Positions 1 through 9,500 of a DNA stretch of 64,000 bases are shown here, one piece after another. The stretch is from the NCBI GenBank assembly GCA_020744225.1, contig JAGMWG010000017.1:248001-312000 (forward strand), read 5' to 3'. A program made the translations under genes and the position numbers. Each line of letters begins with the position of its first letter. Positions within the stretch are counted from its first letter, which is position 1. The DNA is from Paraphoma chrysanthemicola (Eukaryota; Ascomycota; Dothideomycetes; Pleosporales; Phaeosphaeriaceae). The notes beneath the pieces are model-generated. The model saw nothing but the letters and a program-made list of their open reading frames with translations. It had not been told where the DNA came from and searched no databases.

Positions 1-197
1 GCCGAAGTCCAGAAGACCAAGAATGGGCTGCGATAGCTGGAGAGAACGACATGTATGACAGCTTTCTGGAGATTGGTCGAAGAGCGATCAGCGGCCTTTT
101 TGAGAGCGCGTTTACTGACACCATTCCCGGTCAGCGAATCCTGTCTATGAACCCCAAGAAAGTCAAGGGAGATGAGATTGGAGGGGATTGGTATTGA
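1..197 (+). CDS. 3' end of an unidentified gene (partial)
   Basis: A reading frame is open from the window edge (codons in phase with position 3) and ends at the TGA at 195-197, giving about 64 residues. The composition is protein-like: an acidic, Trp/Tyr-containing stretch, then a helical segment rich in Leu, Ile and Arg, and a tail ending Gly-Gly-Asp-Trp-Tyr. I do not recognise the family. It runs towards the epimerase gene on the other strand (convergent), with 237 bp between the stops. It could be the last exon of another gene of the polysaccharide cluster, but nothing in the visible residues shows this. The opposite-strand frame at 163-351 looks like chance. Confidence 0.5.
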   Translation, partial: RSPEDQEWAAIAGENDMYDSFLEIGRRAISGLFESAFTDTIPGQRILSMNPKKVKGDEIGGDWY

Positions 198-434
198 ATC
201 GGTGTATTGAGATACATCGCATGGGTCGCTGCATGTTGCAGGTGACTGACAAAGATATCAAAAACAAGAATATTAATGCTGAAAGCACGACCTGTCTATG
301 TACTGTTCTGACGCTGTCAGCCATTTGAGTCCTTTTTGATTGCATACACATGCGGTCAATGTCTCTCGAGTCTAATTATAGGCCAATGGCTTTCGTCCAA
401 ACCAAATTACAATGGCTACAGGCAACGACTCATC

Positions 435-1820
435 TCACACCACGTTCCTAAGCTTTAGATAATTCCACGTATCCTGGCAAGCATCCTTTAGGGTCTTGTT
501 GGTCGACCAACCCAGTTCCATCCTTGCGCGATCCGCAGCAGCGACTGAGGACTGCACGTCTCCGGCTCGTCTGGCAACTACTTTCCTCGGCACACTACGT
601 TTCGACACTTCCTCCATGGTCTGTACCACTTCTTCCACCGAATGTCCTCGACCCGCGCCGAGATTGATTGTGCGGAACCCCGGCACGCGGTTGGCTTGAG
701 CTGCGCACAGAGCGGCTGTATGACCTTTCGCAAGGTCTGTTACGTGGATGAAGTCGCGCACCGCTGTGCCGTCGGGCGTTTGCCAGTCATTGCCATATAC
801 CGAGAGCTCAGGGAGTTGCCCGGTCATTACCTTCACGACAACCGGTAGCAGGTTGGATGGAATGCCTTTTGGATCCTCACCCAATAAGCCCTCCGAGTCG
901 CAGCCGACAGGGTTGAAGTATCGCAGCGCGAAGATGGTCCAGTTTGGATCGCTACGCGCGAGGTCTGCCAGTATTGCTTCCCCAAAGAACTTCGTCCGCC
1001 CGTATGGTGAAGTAATCCCAGTATAGCCCGGCTGCGACAGCTTCGCATTGCCGTGAGCCTCGACGTATATCTCGTTTTCGTGGACGCAGTGCTCCTCGCG
1101 AAGGAGTTTGGACCCGTCGGCCAACGAGCCATAAACAGCTGCACTCGAGGAGAATATGAATGTGCGAATCGTATACTCTTCAAGAAGTCCAATGAAGTCA
1201 AGCAATCCAGCAATGTTGTTGTAGTAGTAACGCATAGGCTGGCGAATGCTCTCCTCGACTGCCTTGAAAGCTGCAAAGTGTATGACGCCAATGATTGATG
1301 ATCGGCTCTCACTAGGAGAGTAGAGTTGGTGCGAGCCAGGGAGCTTGAATGCTTCCAATAATTCGCGCATAGCTGGTATATCTCTGTAATTCAAGTTGTG
1401 GAAGTGTGCTTTCGGACTCTGACCCCCAATGCTGTCGAAGTACCTTTGCACCGTTTGGAGAATGCGGTCGAAGACATCGTCAGCCGAATTGGATAGATCA
1501 TCCACGATGACCACCGAGTGGCCGGATTTCATTAGCTCGACAACAGTATGACTGCCGATGAAGCCCAAGCCCCCAGTGACGAGGACGTATTGGGCCTCCA
1601 GAATCGAAGGCGAGGAAGTGTCGAACAGCACATTGCGTTCCGTGCCAGGAGTCGTTGATCGAGAAACACCAGGAGAGGACTCAGGGGTGCTTTCTTCCGA
1701 CGAGGTCATCTCATTAACAAATCGATCTGGGTAAGATTGAGTAACGACTGAGTGCGGTAACGAACGACGAGAGTGACGGCGGGCGAAATGGAATGGGTTG
1801 GCGAACACAACCATTTTCAC
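435..1820 (-). CDS. uge3: UDP-glucose/UDP-N-acetylglucosamine 4-epimerase, Uge3-like
   Basis: Intronless, 461 residues. It is an extended short-chain dehydrogenase of the GalE family that interconverts UDP-Glc/UDP-Gal and probably UDP-GlcNAc/UDP-GalNAc in the cytosol. The NAD-binding motif GGLGFIG is at 83-89, the catalytic Tyr-x-x-x-Lys is Y273-K277 (YGRTK), and the conserved DGTAVRDFIHV is at 350-360. About 75 residues rich in Ser, Thr and Pro precede the fold, so the N-terminus is longer than in bacterial GalE; an internal start at Met38 is possible. At the position equivalent to human GALE Cys307 / E. coli Tyr299, in the GDVQSS segment, this enzyme has Ser425. A small residue there is known to permit N-acetylated substrates. 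It is divergent from the Sph3-like gene at 2649, as expected for supply of UDP-GalNAc to GAG synthesis. The uge3 name rests on context plus this residue. Confidence 0.88.
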   Translation of the reverse strand: MKMVVFANPFHFARRHSRRSLPHSVVTQSYPDRFVNEMTSSEESTPESSPGVSRSTTPGTERNVLFDTSSPSILEAQYVLVTGGLGFIGSHTVVELMKSGHSVVIVDDLSNSADDVFDRILQTVQRYFDSIGGQSPKAHFHNLNYRDIPAMRELLEAFKLPGSHQLYSPSESRSSIIGVIHFAAFKAVEESIRQPMRYYYNNIAGLLDFIGLLEEYTIRTFIFSSSAAVYGSLADGSKLLREEHCVHENEIYVEAHGNAKLSQPGYTGITSPYGRTKFFGEAILADLARSDPNWTIFALRYFNPVGCDSEGLLGEDPKGIPSNLLPVVVKVMTGQLPELSVYGNDWQTPDGTAVRDFIHVTDLAKGHTAALCAAQANRVPGFRTINLGAGRGHSVEEVVQTMEEVSKRSVPRKVVARRAGDVQSSVAAADRARMELGWSTNKTLKDACQDTWNYLKLRNVV

Positions 1821-2648
1821 CAGACTTTACGTCCGCCGCTTCTTGATCAAACGAGTGTGATAGATGGTCGTTCTGGTTGCATCAGTGATACAAGTCTCTC
1901 GACGTTCGCCTAAACGATATTGAGCTTGATACACTGGTATTGCATCAGTCACTCAACTTCTTCCTTGGCCGCGAACTCCCAGACAAGGCGTCACAGCACC
2001 AGCCAAAGCAAGACCTTGGAATCAAGCAAGGCGGAAGCGCGAATGCGGTCGGCACTACAGTCCGAATCTTCCTGACAAGTGTGGCTCGCGTCCCAAGGGC
2101 TGGAGTCCGAGCAGGCTGCCCAACGTGGTCGAGGTGGCGGACACATCATCTCGCGGCAGCGTCGCCATGCACAAGCCACAATCGATAGTACTAAATTCCA
2201 AGACCCACGTCGAAATGGTAAGGAAACTCGGTTCTCGGAACTGTCGGGCAAGTTGAGCATTTACACCAAGTCGCCGAATGCAGTAAGAGCACGCTGACGG
2301 GCTGTAACGCTAGGCCGTCACTTTCCAGGTTGTGATCCTTGCACCGTGCTACACGAGGCGAAACGCGCTGTACCTGGATCTCGGCCAAGCAACGGTTGGT
2401 GCGCAAGCTACCGAAATTAGAAGCTGGCGTGGGGTACAACTTTATTGGACCTGGTGAGCGGGTCTGCAGAGATTGGCTGAATCTACGTGGGGCTGCAGCA
2501 TGGGTCCGTATCAAGACCTGTCTTGCTCGTATCAAACACTCAACAATGATACCGATGAGTGCTCAGCCTTCCATAAAGATCCTTGTGGGCAGATCTCAGT
2601 GCACAGCGGATCATTCTAGACCTTGTCCAAACGATAGGCACCATCAAG
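1821..2648. promoter_or_regulatory. Divergent intergenic region uge3 / sph3-a
   Basis: 828 bp between two divergent start codons, presumably holding both promoters. Short frames occur on both strands but none has conserved-looking content or splice support. No clear TATA box was seen. An exon upstream of sph3-a encoding a membrane anchor was looked for here and not found. Confidence 0.5.
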
Positions 2649-3606
2649 ATGGAAATCCCCCGAGCGACAGTCATTGTACCATTGTACATTTGGCCATGTA
2701 GCTCTGCCGACTGGCAGCCACTATTCGATGTGTACGTTTTCGTCTGAGACCAGTCTCACCCACAAGCACTGTATAACGTCACTGATAATTTCCGCGCCAC
2801 CCAGGATCTCGGCTCATCCAGCCGTTGAATTCCTCATCATTATCAACCCGAACAGTGGGCCTGGAGTTGAGTCACTGCCAGGCCATGACTATGAGCGCGA
2901 GGTGCCCAAGTTGACAGCTGCACCAAATGTCACCACCATTGGCTATGTGCGCATCGACTACTGCAAAAAACCTCTGCACGACGCTTGTGAGGAGATTGAC
3001 CGGTTTGCCGGGTGGGTTATGGGCCATGGAAGCGACGTGTCTGGCCTTTCTGTCCAAGGAATCTACTTGGATGAGACACCCAACCACTTCTCTTCGGGCC
3101 GAGCACTGTATTTGGAGGCGCTGCACAAACATATCAAAACAAAGGAGGGTCTCCTTGGTCAGCGATTGGTGAGTTGTCGTGTTTCCAAATTTGTACACGG
3201 ACGTGCAGTGGTGTCGTTCTCGCGCCCAAAGTCCCCACTATCACTGCCCCTGCAGTGAGTCGCAACTTACTGACCGGTTCCGCTGCAGGTCGTTCACAAC
3301 CCTGGTACGCCGCCTGATGCAGGGCTGGCCAGTCCAGCACTCGTAGACATAGTGGTGACTTGCGAAGAACCGTATCAGAGGTACGTAACCGAAGAAGTGC
3401 AGAAACGCCTGGGCGACTACTTTTTCGACCGCTTGCGCTCGGGCTATCAGATATCTGGTGTTCCCAAGGAGCAGATGCCGCAAGTGACAAGGGAGCTTCG
3501 GCAAAAAGGAGCGTTTGTTTTCGCCACCAGCTTGGTGGATGACTTTTACGAGAGCTTCGGCGAATGTTGGAACAGCTTTGTCGCGGCCATGGAAGTAAAT
3601 CAATAG
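2649..3606 (+). CDS. sph3: Spherulin-4 / GH135 family protein without membrane anchor (Sph3-like copy a)
   Basis: Three exons: 2649-2731, 2805-3168 and 3289-3606, giving 254 residues. Phase is kept across a GTACGT...CAG and a GTGAGT...CAG intron. The protein starts almost directly with the first beta strand of the barrel (VPLYIWP, residues 10-16), then has IINPNSGPG at about 40-48, GYVR at 74-77, and the acidic pair D117-E118 in the GIYLDETP strand expected at the active site, plus a later acidic strand (TCEEPY). Sph3 of Aspergillus is a GH135 glycosidase needed for galactosaminogalactan synthesis; this assignment is by motif. No signal peptide or transmembrane segment precedes the domain, unlike copy b at 4956-6008. 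It is either a cytosolic paralogue or it has an upstream anchor exon I could not find. Confidence 0.82.
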
Positions 3607-4955
3607 TGTTCATGCATCTTAGACCGTCCTAGCAGCGTATTGCACTGACGGATCGCTTACGTTCCTCATCTTACGAACCCCCAAATGACGTGACGACCAT
3701 CACTGACGAAAGGACTAACCAGCGAAAACGACGCACTGATGCATGATTATTTTCCGGTGAGCACGTAGTCGCTCGCAGGTTACAAGGATCGGCTGTACTA
3801 TGGTGGGCTGCATCTGATGCCGTTTCCAGGATCGGCCGCGTGTCCAAGGATTCACGCCGTCTGCCTGAATACGAGTCTAGTTGCTTACTGCAATGCCGGT
3901 CGGTCCTACACATGCGACGCGCCCTGGAGAATTACGATAGCCGAATGGACAAGACGCCAGCCTCGGCGTCACCAACACCACTGAGACAAGACTGGCTGGC
4001 TCAGGGGGGTAATCATGTAGCAATCTTGATGAAACTTGGTGCGCCAGGCGTATAATGTGCCCAGCTCGTTCGGTGAGGCTCTGGCTTGACACGTCGATAA
4101 CGAAATGACGAAGTGAATACCAGGCGGGTGGCTCCCGTGTTTGGCCGGTTTCAATATTTGGCGCATCAGCGGCTGGTGGTTTAGTCTCATGTGCAAGGGC
4201 AGCACACTGTTTTTAGGGAGATGAGTCCGAAGCCTTATCAGTCGAGAGCGCTAGCAGTCCCAACCAACAACTGCCTGGTTGACGGATAGAGCACGGATGC
4301 GGCGATGCACCAACGGGACGCTTAGCTCCGATCGGGCCTCGTGTCACTTGGCCATAGCGGCCAGATATCTTGCCGTTGACGGGGCGCCCTGATCGGCAGG
4401 GCATCTGCCGTCTCAGGGGTAGAGGTTGGTGATAGTGCAAGGACCCGTCGAGTTGCGATTGGCGCTAATGAGCCAAGTGTGCTAAGCTTTTCACACGGTT
4501 CAGCCCAACGGGCATGTCGATGGTGGATCCACTCTCATTTTATCTAGTCAAATTTGGTAAAGCTTTATCGCAACGTCAGCTTCTCACGTTGGCACTCGTG
4601 TCTTGACACCAACCACAGCGCATGGAAATGTGGAAGAATCCGCCGGCGTGTTTCCAAGTCACAACAACCTGTTCGCGTAGTCGCATTCCAAGCACGCCGC
4701 CAGCTCGGCTACCGGCACATAGCACGTTCAAGATTTGCATCATCTCTAAGTCTATGTGAAGGTTCTCGCGTGCCCCCACTCTTCCTCCTTCGGCATTAAA
4801 GTTTACTACGTTTGGGATAGGGTATACTAACAATAACAAGGCGCCACGCACTGAAATCCCACCCACTCAGCGCCACACACACTTGATGCCACGGCACGCC
4901 AACGTGATTCGCGTGGACCTGCGCAGAGACCTGCGCATCTGCCGCCGTCAAACCA
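3607..4955. other. Intergenic region between convergent sph3 copies
   Basis: About 1.35 kb between the two spherulin stop codons. It contains only short overlapping frames with no recognisable motif or splice structure. I see no repeat or RNA gene here. It is long for a region between convergent genes and could hold 3' UTRs or a decayed gene, but nothing positive supports that. Confidence 0.4.
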
Positions 4956-6008
4956 CTATGCTGGGATGGCTGCCGTAAAGTCGGCCCAGTCCTGACCAAA
5001 GCTCTCGTAGTAGTTCTCGGCATTGGTCGTGACAAAGAGATATTCAGCGCTCTTGCTCAAGCCATCAACAAAGTCGTCTAGCTTAGCCTTATCCATGGTA
5101 GGCAGCGAATGCACCATGTAGCATTTTCCCGATCGATTGTCCTTGAGCGCCGACAATTCGGCTTCTTTAGCGCCATACTCCGTGTAGGACTGCTCGAAGT
5201 CGACCGATATATCAGTGTTTGCATCGGCGAATTGTTGTGCCGGAACGACGCCCGGATTGCGAATCACCTTGCCCCACCGTTGCGTCAGCGAGTGGCTCAC
5301 TTTGCAGAATTTATGGGTCCAATACATACCGTCTTCAACCCCTGGAAGTTTGCGTTCTTAACAGCGCGGGTTGCGTTTAGCATGAAATCCACGGCGTTTT
5401 GAGAGTATTGATGGGGCGATTCGTCGAAGAAGATCCCGTCAATGGCGAACGCCTGATTCTTGGATGCCCAGCCAGCATACACGTTCAACTCAGAAATGAC
5501 ATCTGACAAGTTCCTCGTGGCATATCCGGTACGTACATATCCGACTTTCCTGGCGTTTGGGTAAGTCGCCAACTGGGTTAGGGCAGTCGTGTACTGCTCA
5601 TCAGGGAACGGTGACGATCCCGGACCGCTCGACGGATTGATGATCACAGTGAAGTTGAGGCCTGGCTTGGATTGTAACCTAACAATGTCAAAAACAACAC
5701 GGTGATCGCAGCTGGTAGACTCACGCATCATACAGTGGTGCCCATGTGGCATTCTCTTGAGGATATATGTACAACGGCAACATGACAGTGGCATTGTGCT
5801 TGCTTTTGCCTTTCTTCGGAAGGATGACGGCGAGAGGTACAACAATGGCGATGATTATGGCGATGGCAGCAGCGACTGCAAAGGTTATGAACAACGGGCG
5901 TTTCCAGATAGGTTTTTGTGCGGAGGTCTTCTCTGGAGCTTCGACTGAGGGATCCGACGATCCATTCCAGTCTCGAAAATGCGACGGAAGTTCAACCTTG
6001 GAGGCCAT
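4956..6008 (-). CDS. sph3: Membrane-anchored spherulin-4 / GH135 protein (Sph3-like copy b)
   Basis: Three exons on the minus strand: 6008-5725, 5678-5330 and 5267-4956, giving 314 residues with phase intact. Residues 1-37 are hydrophilic and end in basic KPIWKR. Residues 38-63 are a strong transmembrane segment rich in Ile, Ala and Val. The catalytic barrel follows from about 74 (MLPLYIYP), with VIINPSSGPG at 106-115, GYVR at 141-144, the acidic pair D180-E181 in GIFFDESP, and a later DFEQSY strand. The layout (short cytosolic tail, one helix, outer GH135 domain) is that of Aspergillus Sph3, an endo-acting hydrolase of the GAG system. Intron 2 (5329-5268) appears to end in AAG, the only acceptor that restores the V-I-R-N-P-G strand. 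It shares a 555-bp divergent promoter region with the giant synthase. Confidence 0.9.
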
Positions 6009-6563
6009 CTCGGTGGGTAAACTGGGCTAACGGAGGAAAAGGAGTCGTGCAATGCACTCTGAATATCTCAGAACCAAGGAAATTGCGAACGTCTCAGCTA
6101 CGCGCCTCAAAAGTGAAGGATGTGGGACATGCAGTCTGGCCCCAAAAGCGGGTCACGAAACTAAAATTATCGAAAGATAGGCTTACCCTTTTGAGGAGTG
6201 TGAGCCCTGTCGCACCTTATCGGGAGGATGTCTTGTGTGGCGCCACCCGTGGCAATAGTACGTGCTGTCAATACGAAGCGAGTCCGATGTACGCCCATGC
6301 GCGCCTAGGCTAGCGATGCGACGCTTTCCATGCCTCATGGTGAGCTGACGAGCTCAGCCACCAGGTCTAGTCGCCGGTCAGGATGTTGAACTCCCATGCC
6401 CGCTTGGGTCATAATCTCGAACGCCATGTCTTTCCTGTGTCGATAGCTGGAGGCGACTATTGCCTAATTCCTTCCTCTCTGAGTTGTATCCGCTCGTTTT
6501 TCAAAAAGTCTCTCTTCCGTTGTCGTCTCTCATTATCGTCCTTCGTTTTGTTAGGCATTCACC
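6009..6563. promoter_or_regulatory. Divergent intergenic region sph3-b / gtb3
   Basis: 555 bp between the two divergent starts. The last ~100 bp before the synthase ATG are strongly pyrimidine-rich (CT tracts around 6466-6545), a common feature next to fungal transcription starts, and the ATG at 6564 sits in a good CACC-ATG-G context. Shared control of the two genes is inference. Confidence 0.5.
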
Positions 6564-9500
6564 ATGGCGGTGTCCTACCTCGGATTGGATGCCGTTGGCT
6601 GGCATGTTATGCTGGATTCATGGTGGAACAAGGTATGAGAACATGTTTTATGATTGAATTGAGCTAATATTGACTACAGGTCATTGCCATTTTTCTGTTA
6701 GCTACGATCGTCTTGGGTGCATTATACCTCTTGTACCGATTGTTCTTGAGTTTGCGGACTTACTGGCTGGTAAGTTCTAATCCCTTGCTTCGTCACTTCT
6801 GGTGTGCTCATTACGTGTGCGACTATAGAGAAGGCAGCAGCGAGTTGTCGTTCCCAAAGCTGTTGCCCAACATCTTTCTCGCTTACAGCGTGGTGCCAAA
6901 CCCATCACTGCTCTTCGCGCGGCCTCTGAGGAACTGAAGTCATTCGGTGTATACTTGGGATCATTCGACTCGCCTGCGACTCCGGCACAAGCTCGAATCT
7001 TATCGCAATGGGATGTTGTCATCTTGAACCCACTTGCCTCAGGGGTGGCAGACGCCCTTTCTACGTGCGCATACGCTTCGCCCAATGTATTGGGGCGCGT
7101 AGACGTACATTCGCTCATGATCTCGGAGCGTGGGACCAACGAAGAACAGATCATTCGCTCGATCCGGATCCTCGACGAGACCATTGCAAACTTCTTCCGC
7201 GTGGGGGAGTCGATGGAGTCATGTTTCACCGCCATCCTCCTGTCAAATTTTGTTGACCACTTCTCCGCACCAGTGCTCAACGAGCTGATCAGCTATGTCA
7301 ACGCTCTCGGTTTTGGCCTGTGGCTGGAAATGGACACACCGCACTACCTTTCAGATGCGCAGTGTCGCGCCATCAATATGAAGGCAGTTGGTGGTATCGT
7401 CTACCGGAACGGAACCATACGCAAGAACGGCGAGCAGGCGGACTACCACCAGATGGAGAATATAAGAACCGCCATGAGGGCCATCGCTTCTCACAGGGTG
7501 CCCAATGGCCCTCCGATACTAATGTGCGAGATTGTCGATGACGATGTTGAGCACCAATACGCAGTCACTCAGCGCAGCTTCAACTGGTGTAGGTATAATA
7601 GCGCACTGTGTTGGATTGGTTCTGCGACTGCTCTGATAGACGCAGACGCTGCTGCTGTCCAGACTGTGTCTGAAAAGCCGCTTGGTGCACTCATGTGGAT
7701 GAAAAACGACAAGAACATGAAGGCGCACAATGTCTGGCGCACCAATGACAAGGTAGGGCGCGCCCTCTATGTGAAGTCCAATTAGGCATCTGAGTTAACA
7801 CTGTGTCTAAGATATCTCCTCTCAAAGACGAGAACAACGCATTGTACGACACGCTTCACGCTTTCGTCCCTGACCTCGCATCCCGATTGAGATATATCCC
7901 GTCCACTTCCTTTGAGCCCCCACGCAACACAGGCGCCTTGTTAGAATCTGTACGGTACTCACAGGCGCTGAAGGATCCTCGTAGCTCTCCATTGTCGCGC
8001 TCGGCGGACGGTGCGGATTATTCCGGCATGGGCTGCTTCCAACTCGGACTTGAGGCTACTGCAGATCAATTCGACGAATTGCTTCAAGCCCAACGACATC
8101 TGAAAGACTTAAATCTGCTTCAACAGCTCCAACCGGACGAGTTGCAAATTATCCGAAAGCAGATCCAAGTCCTGCAAGAAGCTCGAGGATTACGCGCTCT
8201 TACTGTCGCAGCATCAACTGCTGTAGAAGATCTCCTTGCTATGCTCGACAACCTCGAAAATCCTGATGATGCTCAGCTCAAAGTTTTTGTAGGACTGCAC
8301 TCGGGCTTCCAAGCAGGAGCTGATGTACAATTCTGGGGTCTGTTCGACATCGATGCGAGCTACGGTGGGCTCGACATATATTTGTCTGGCTTTACTCAAG
8401 ATCGGGCAAGCACTATATTGCACACTTATCTTTCCAGTCAAGGATGCACGCGTGCAGAATGCTTCATGGCCGAGTTTGCTATGGCAGAACTGAACAAGGA
8501 CTTGTCAGATGCTTGGTCTCTGCCCGCACGCATCGTAAGTGATGTTGAGAAGCTTTCTCCCGTTGAGACTATTCTCCTCCGCCAGCGTCTATCCCCGAAA
8601 AACGACGGTGACTCATTTCTTCTGGCACGGATTCGTGCTGTTTGCGAGTATCAGCTTGTAACACGTCCATCAATGACCCAACTTCGCATGCTTAACTCGA
8701 AAGAGTTTTTGAGCCAAAAGATCACGATCACCTCTCTCGTTGCTTCGCGTCTGGATTGGCACCGCGAGTGTGGATGGGCTCACACGGATCCTGATCGTGC
8801 TTTGGATCTTGTTTCCGATGTTATTGCTCGTCTCTACCAGGTTTTGATGGAAGGCGAAAGCGAGCTCTACGAAAGAGTTGGCAATGTCATGCAAATTGTT
8901 ATGCAGAAAGATCGCATCGACGCCGGTGCTGATCTGCTTGCTCTTGCTGTGTTCTGCGCCTTCCGCAAGTTCAGCATCGACGAGATTTATCTCGAGGTGC
9001 TTGACCGCAATGCCTTTCCAAACCATTCCACGGATCAGGCTGGGGTTTTCGCAGAAAACTTCGCTGTTGGCTCGCGATGCGATTCTTTCTTTGATTTCTC
9101 CCCACGCGTTCTCGGCGTCATACTCTCCGATCGTTATAGGAAGTATTACATGCAAAATCAGCCACCCGATCGCGAAGATGGATATACCGAATTGCCGACA
9201 GCGTACGCCGCTATGCAAGTGGACTCCGATCCTGACTTTGGCAAAGAGAAGGTATCTAGCATCTACAAGGTCACCTTCCTTGGCATATTTGCAGTTCCTG
9301 CCCTCATTGATATTGGTGAGTAATTGCTATGGTTCCATTTCAATTGTGATTTTTATACTTACTGGATGTCCATAGGCCTTTTGACTACGATCGGGCGTGG
9401 CCTCTACCTAACAACCTTCATGACTTCAAATCAGAAGACGTTCGCTACCACGGCCCTTATGTTGGCACTCCTTGTGTGCGGGTCTATTGGATCCTGGATA

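Noticed and set aside
833..1312. 159-residue minus-strand frame
   Set aside because: Other-phase shadow of the epimerase, which is complete and intronless in its own frame.
7803..9323. A separate gene starting at 7803
   Set aside because: The codon at 7803 is GTG, not ATG; there is no ATG in frame until about 8028, and an in-phase intron joins it to the upstream exons.
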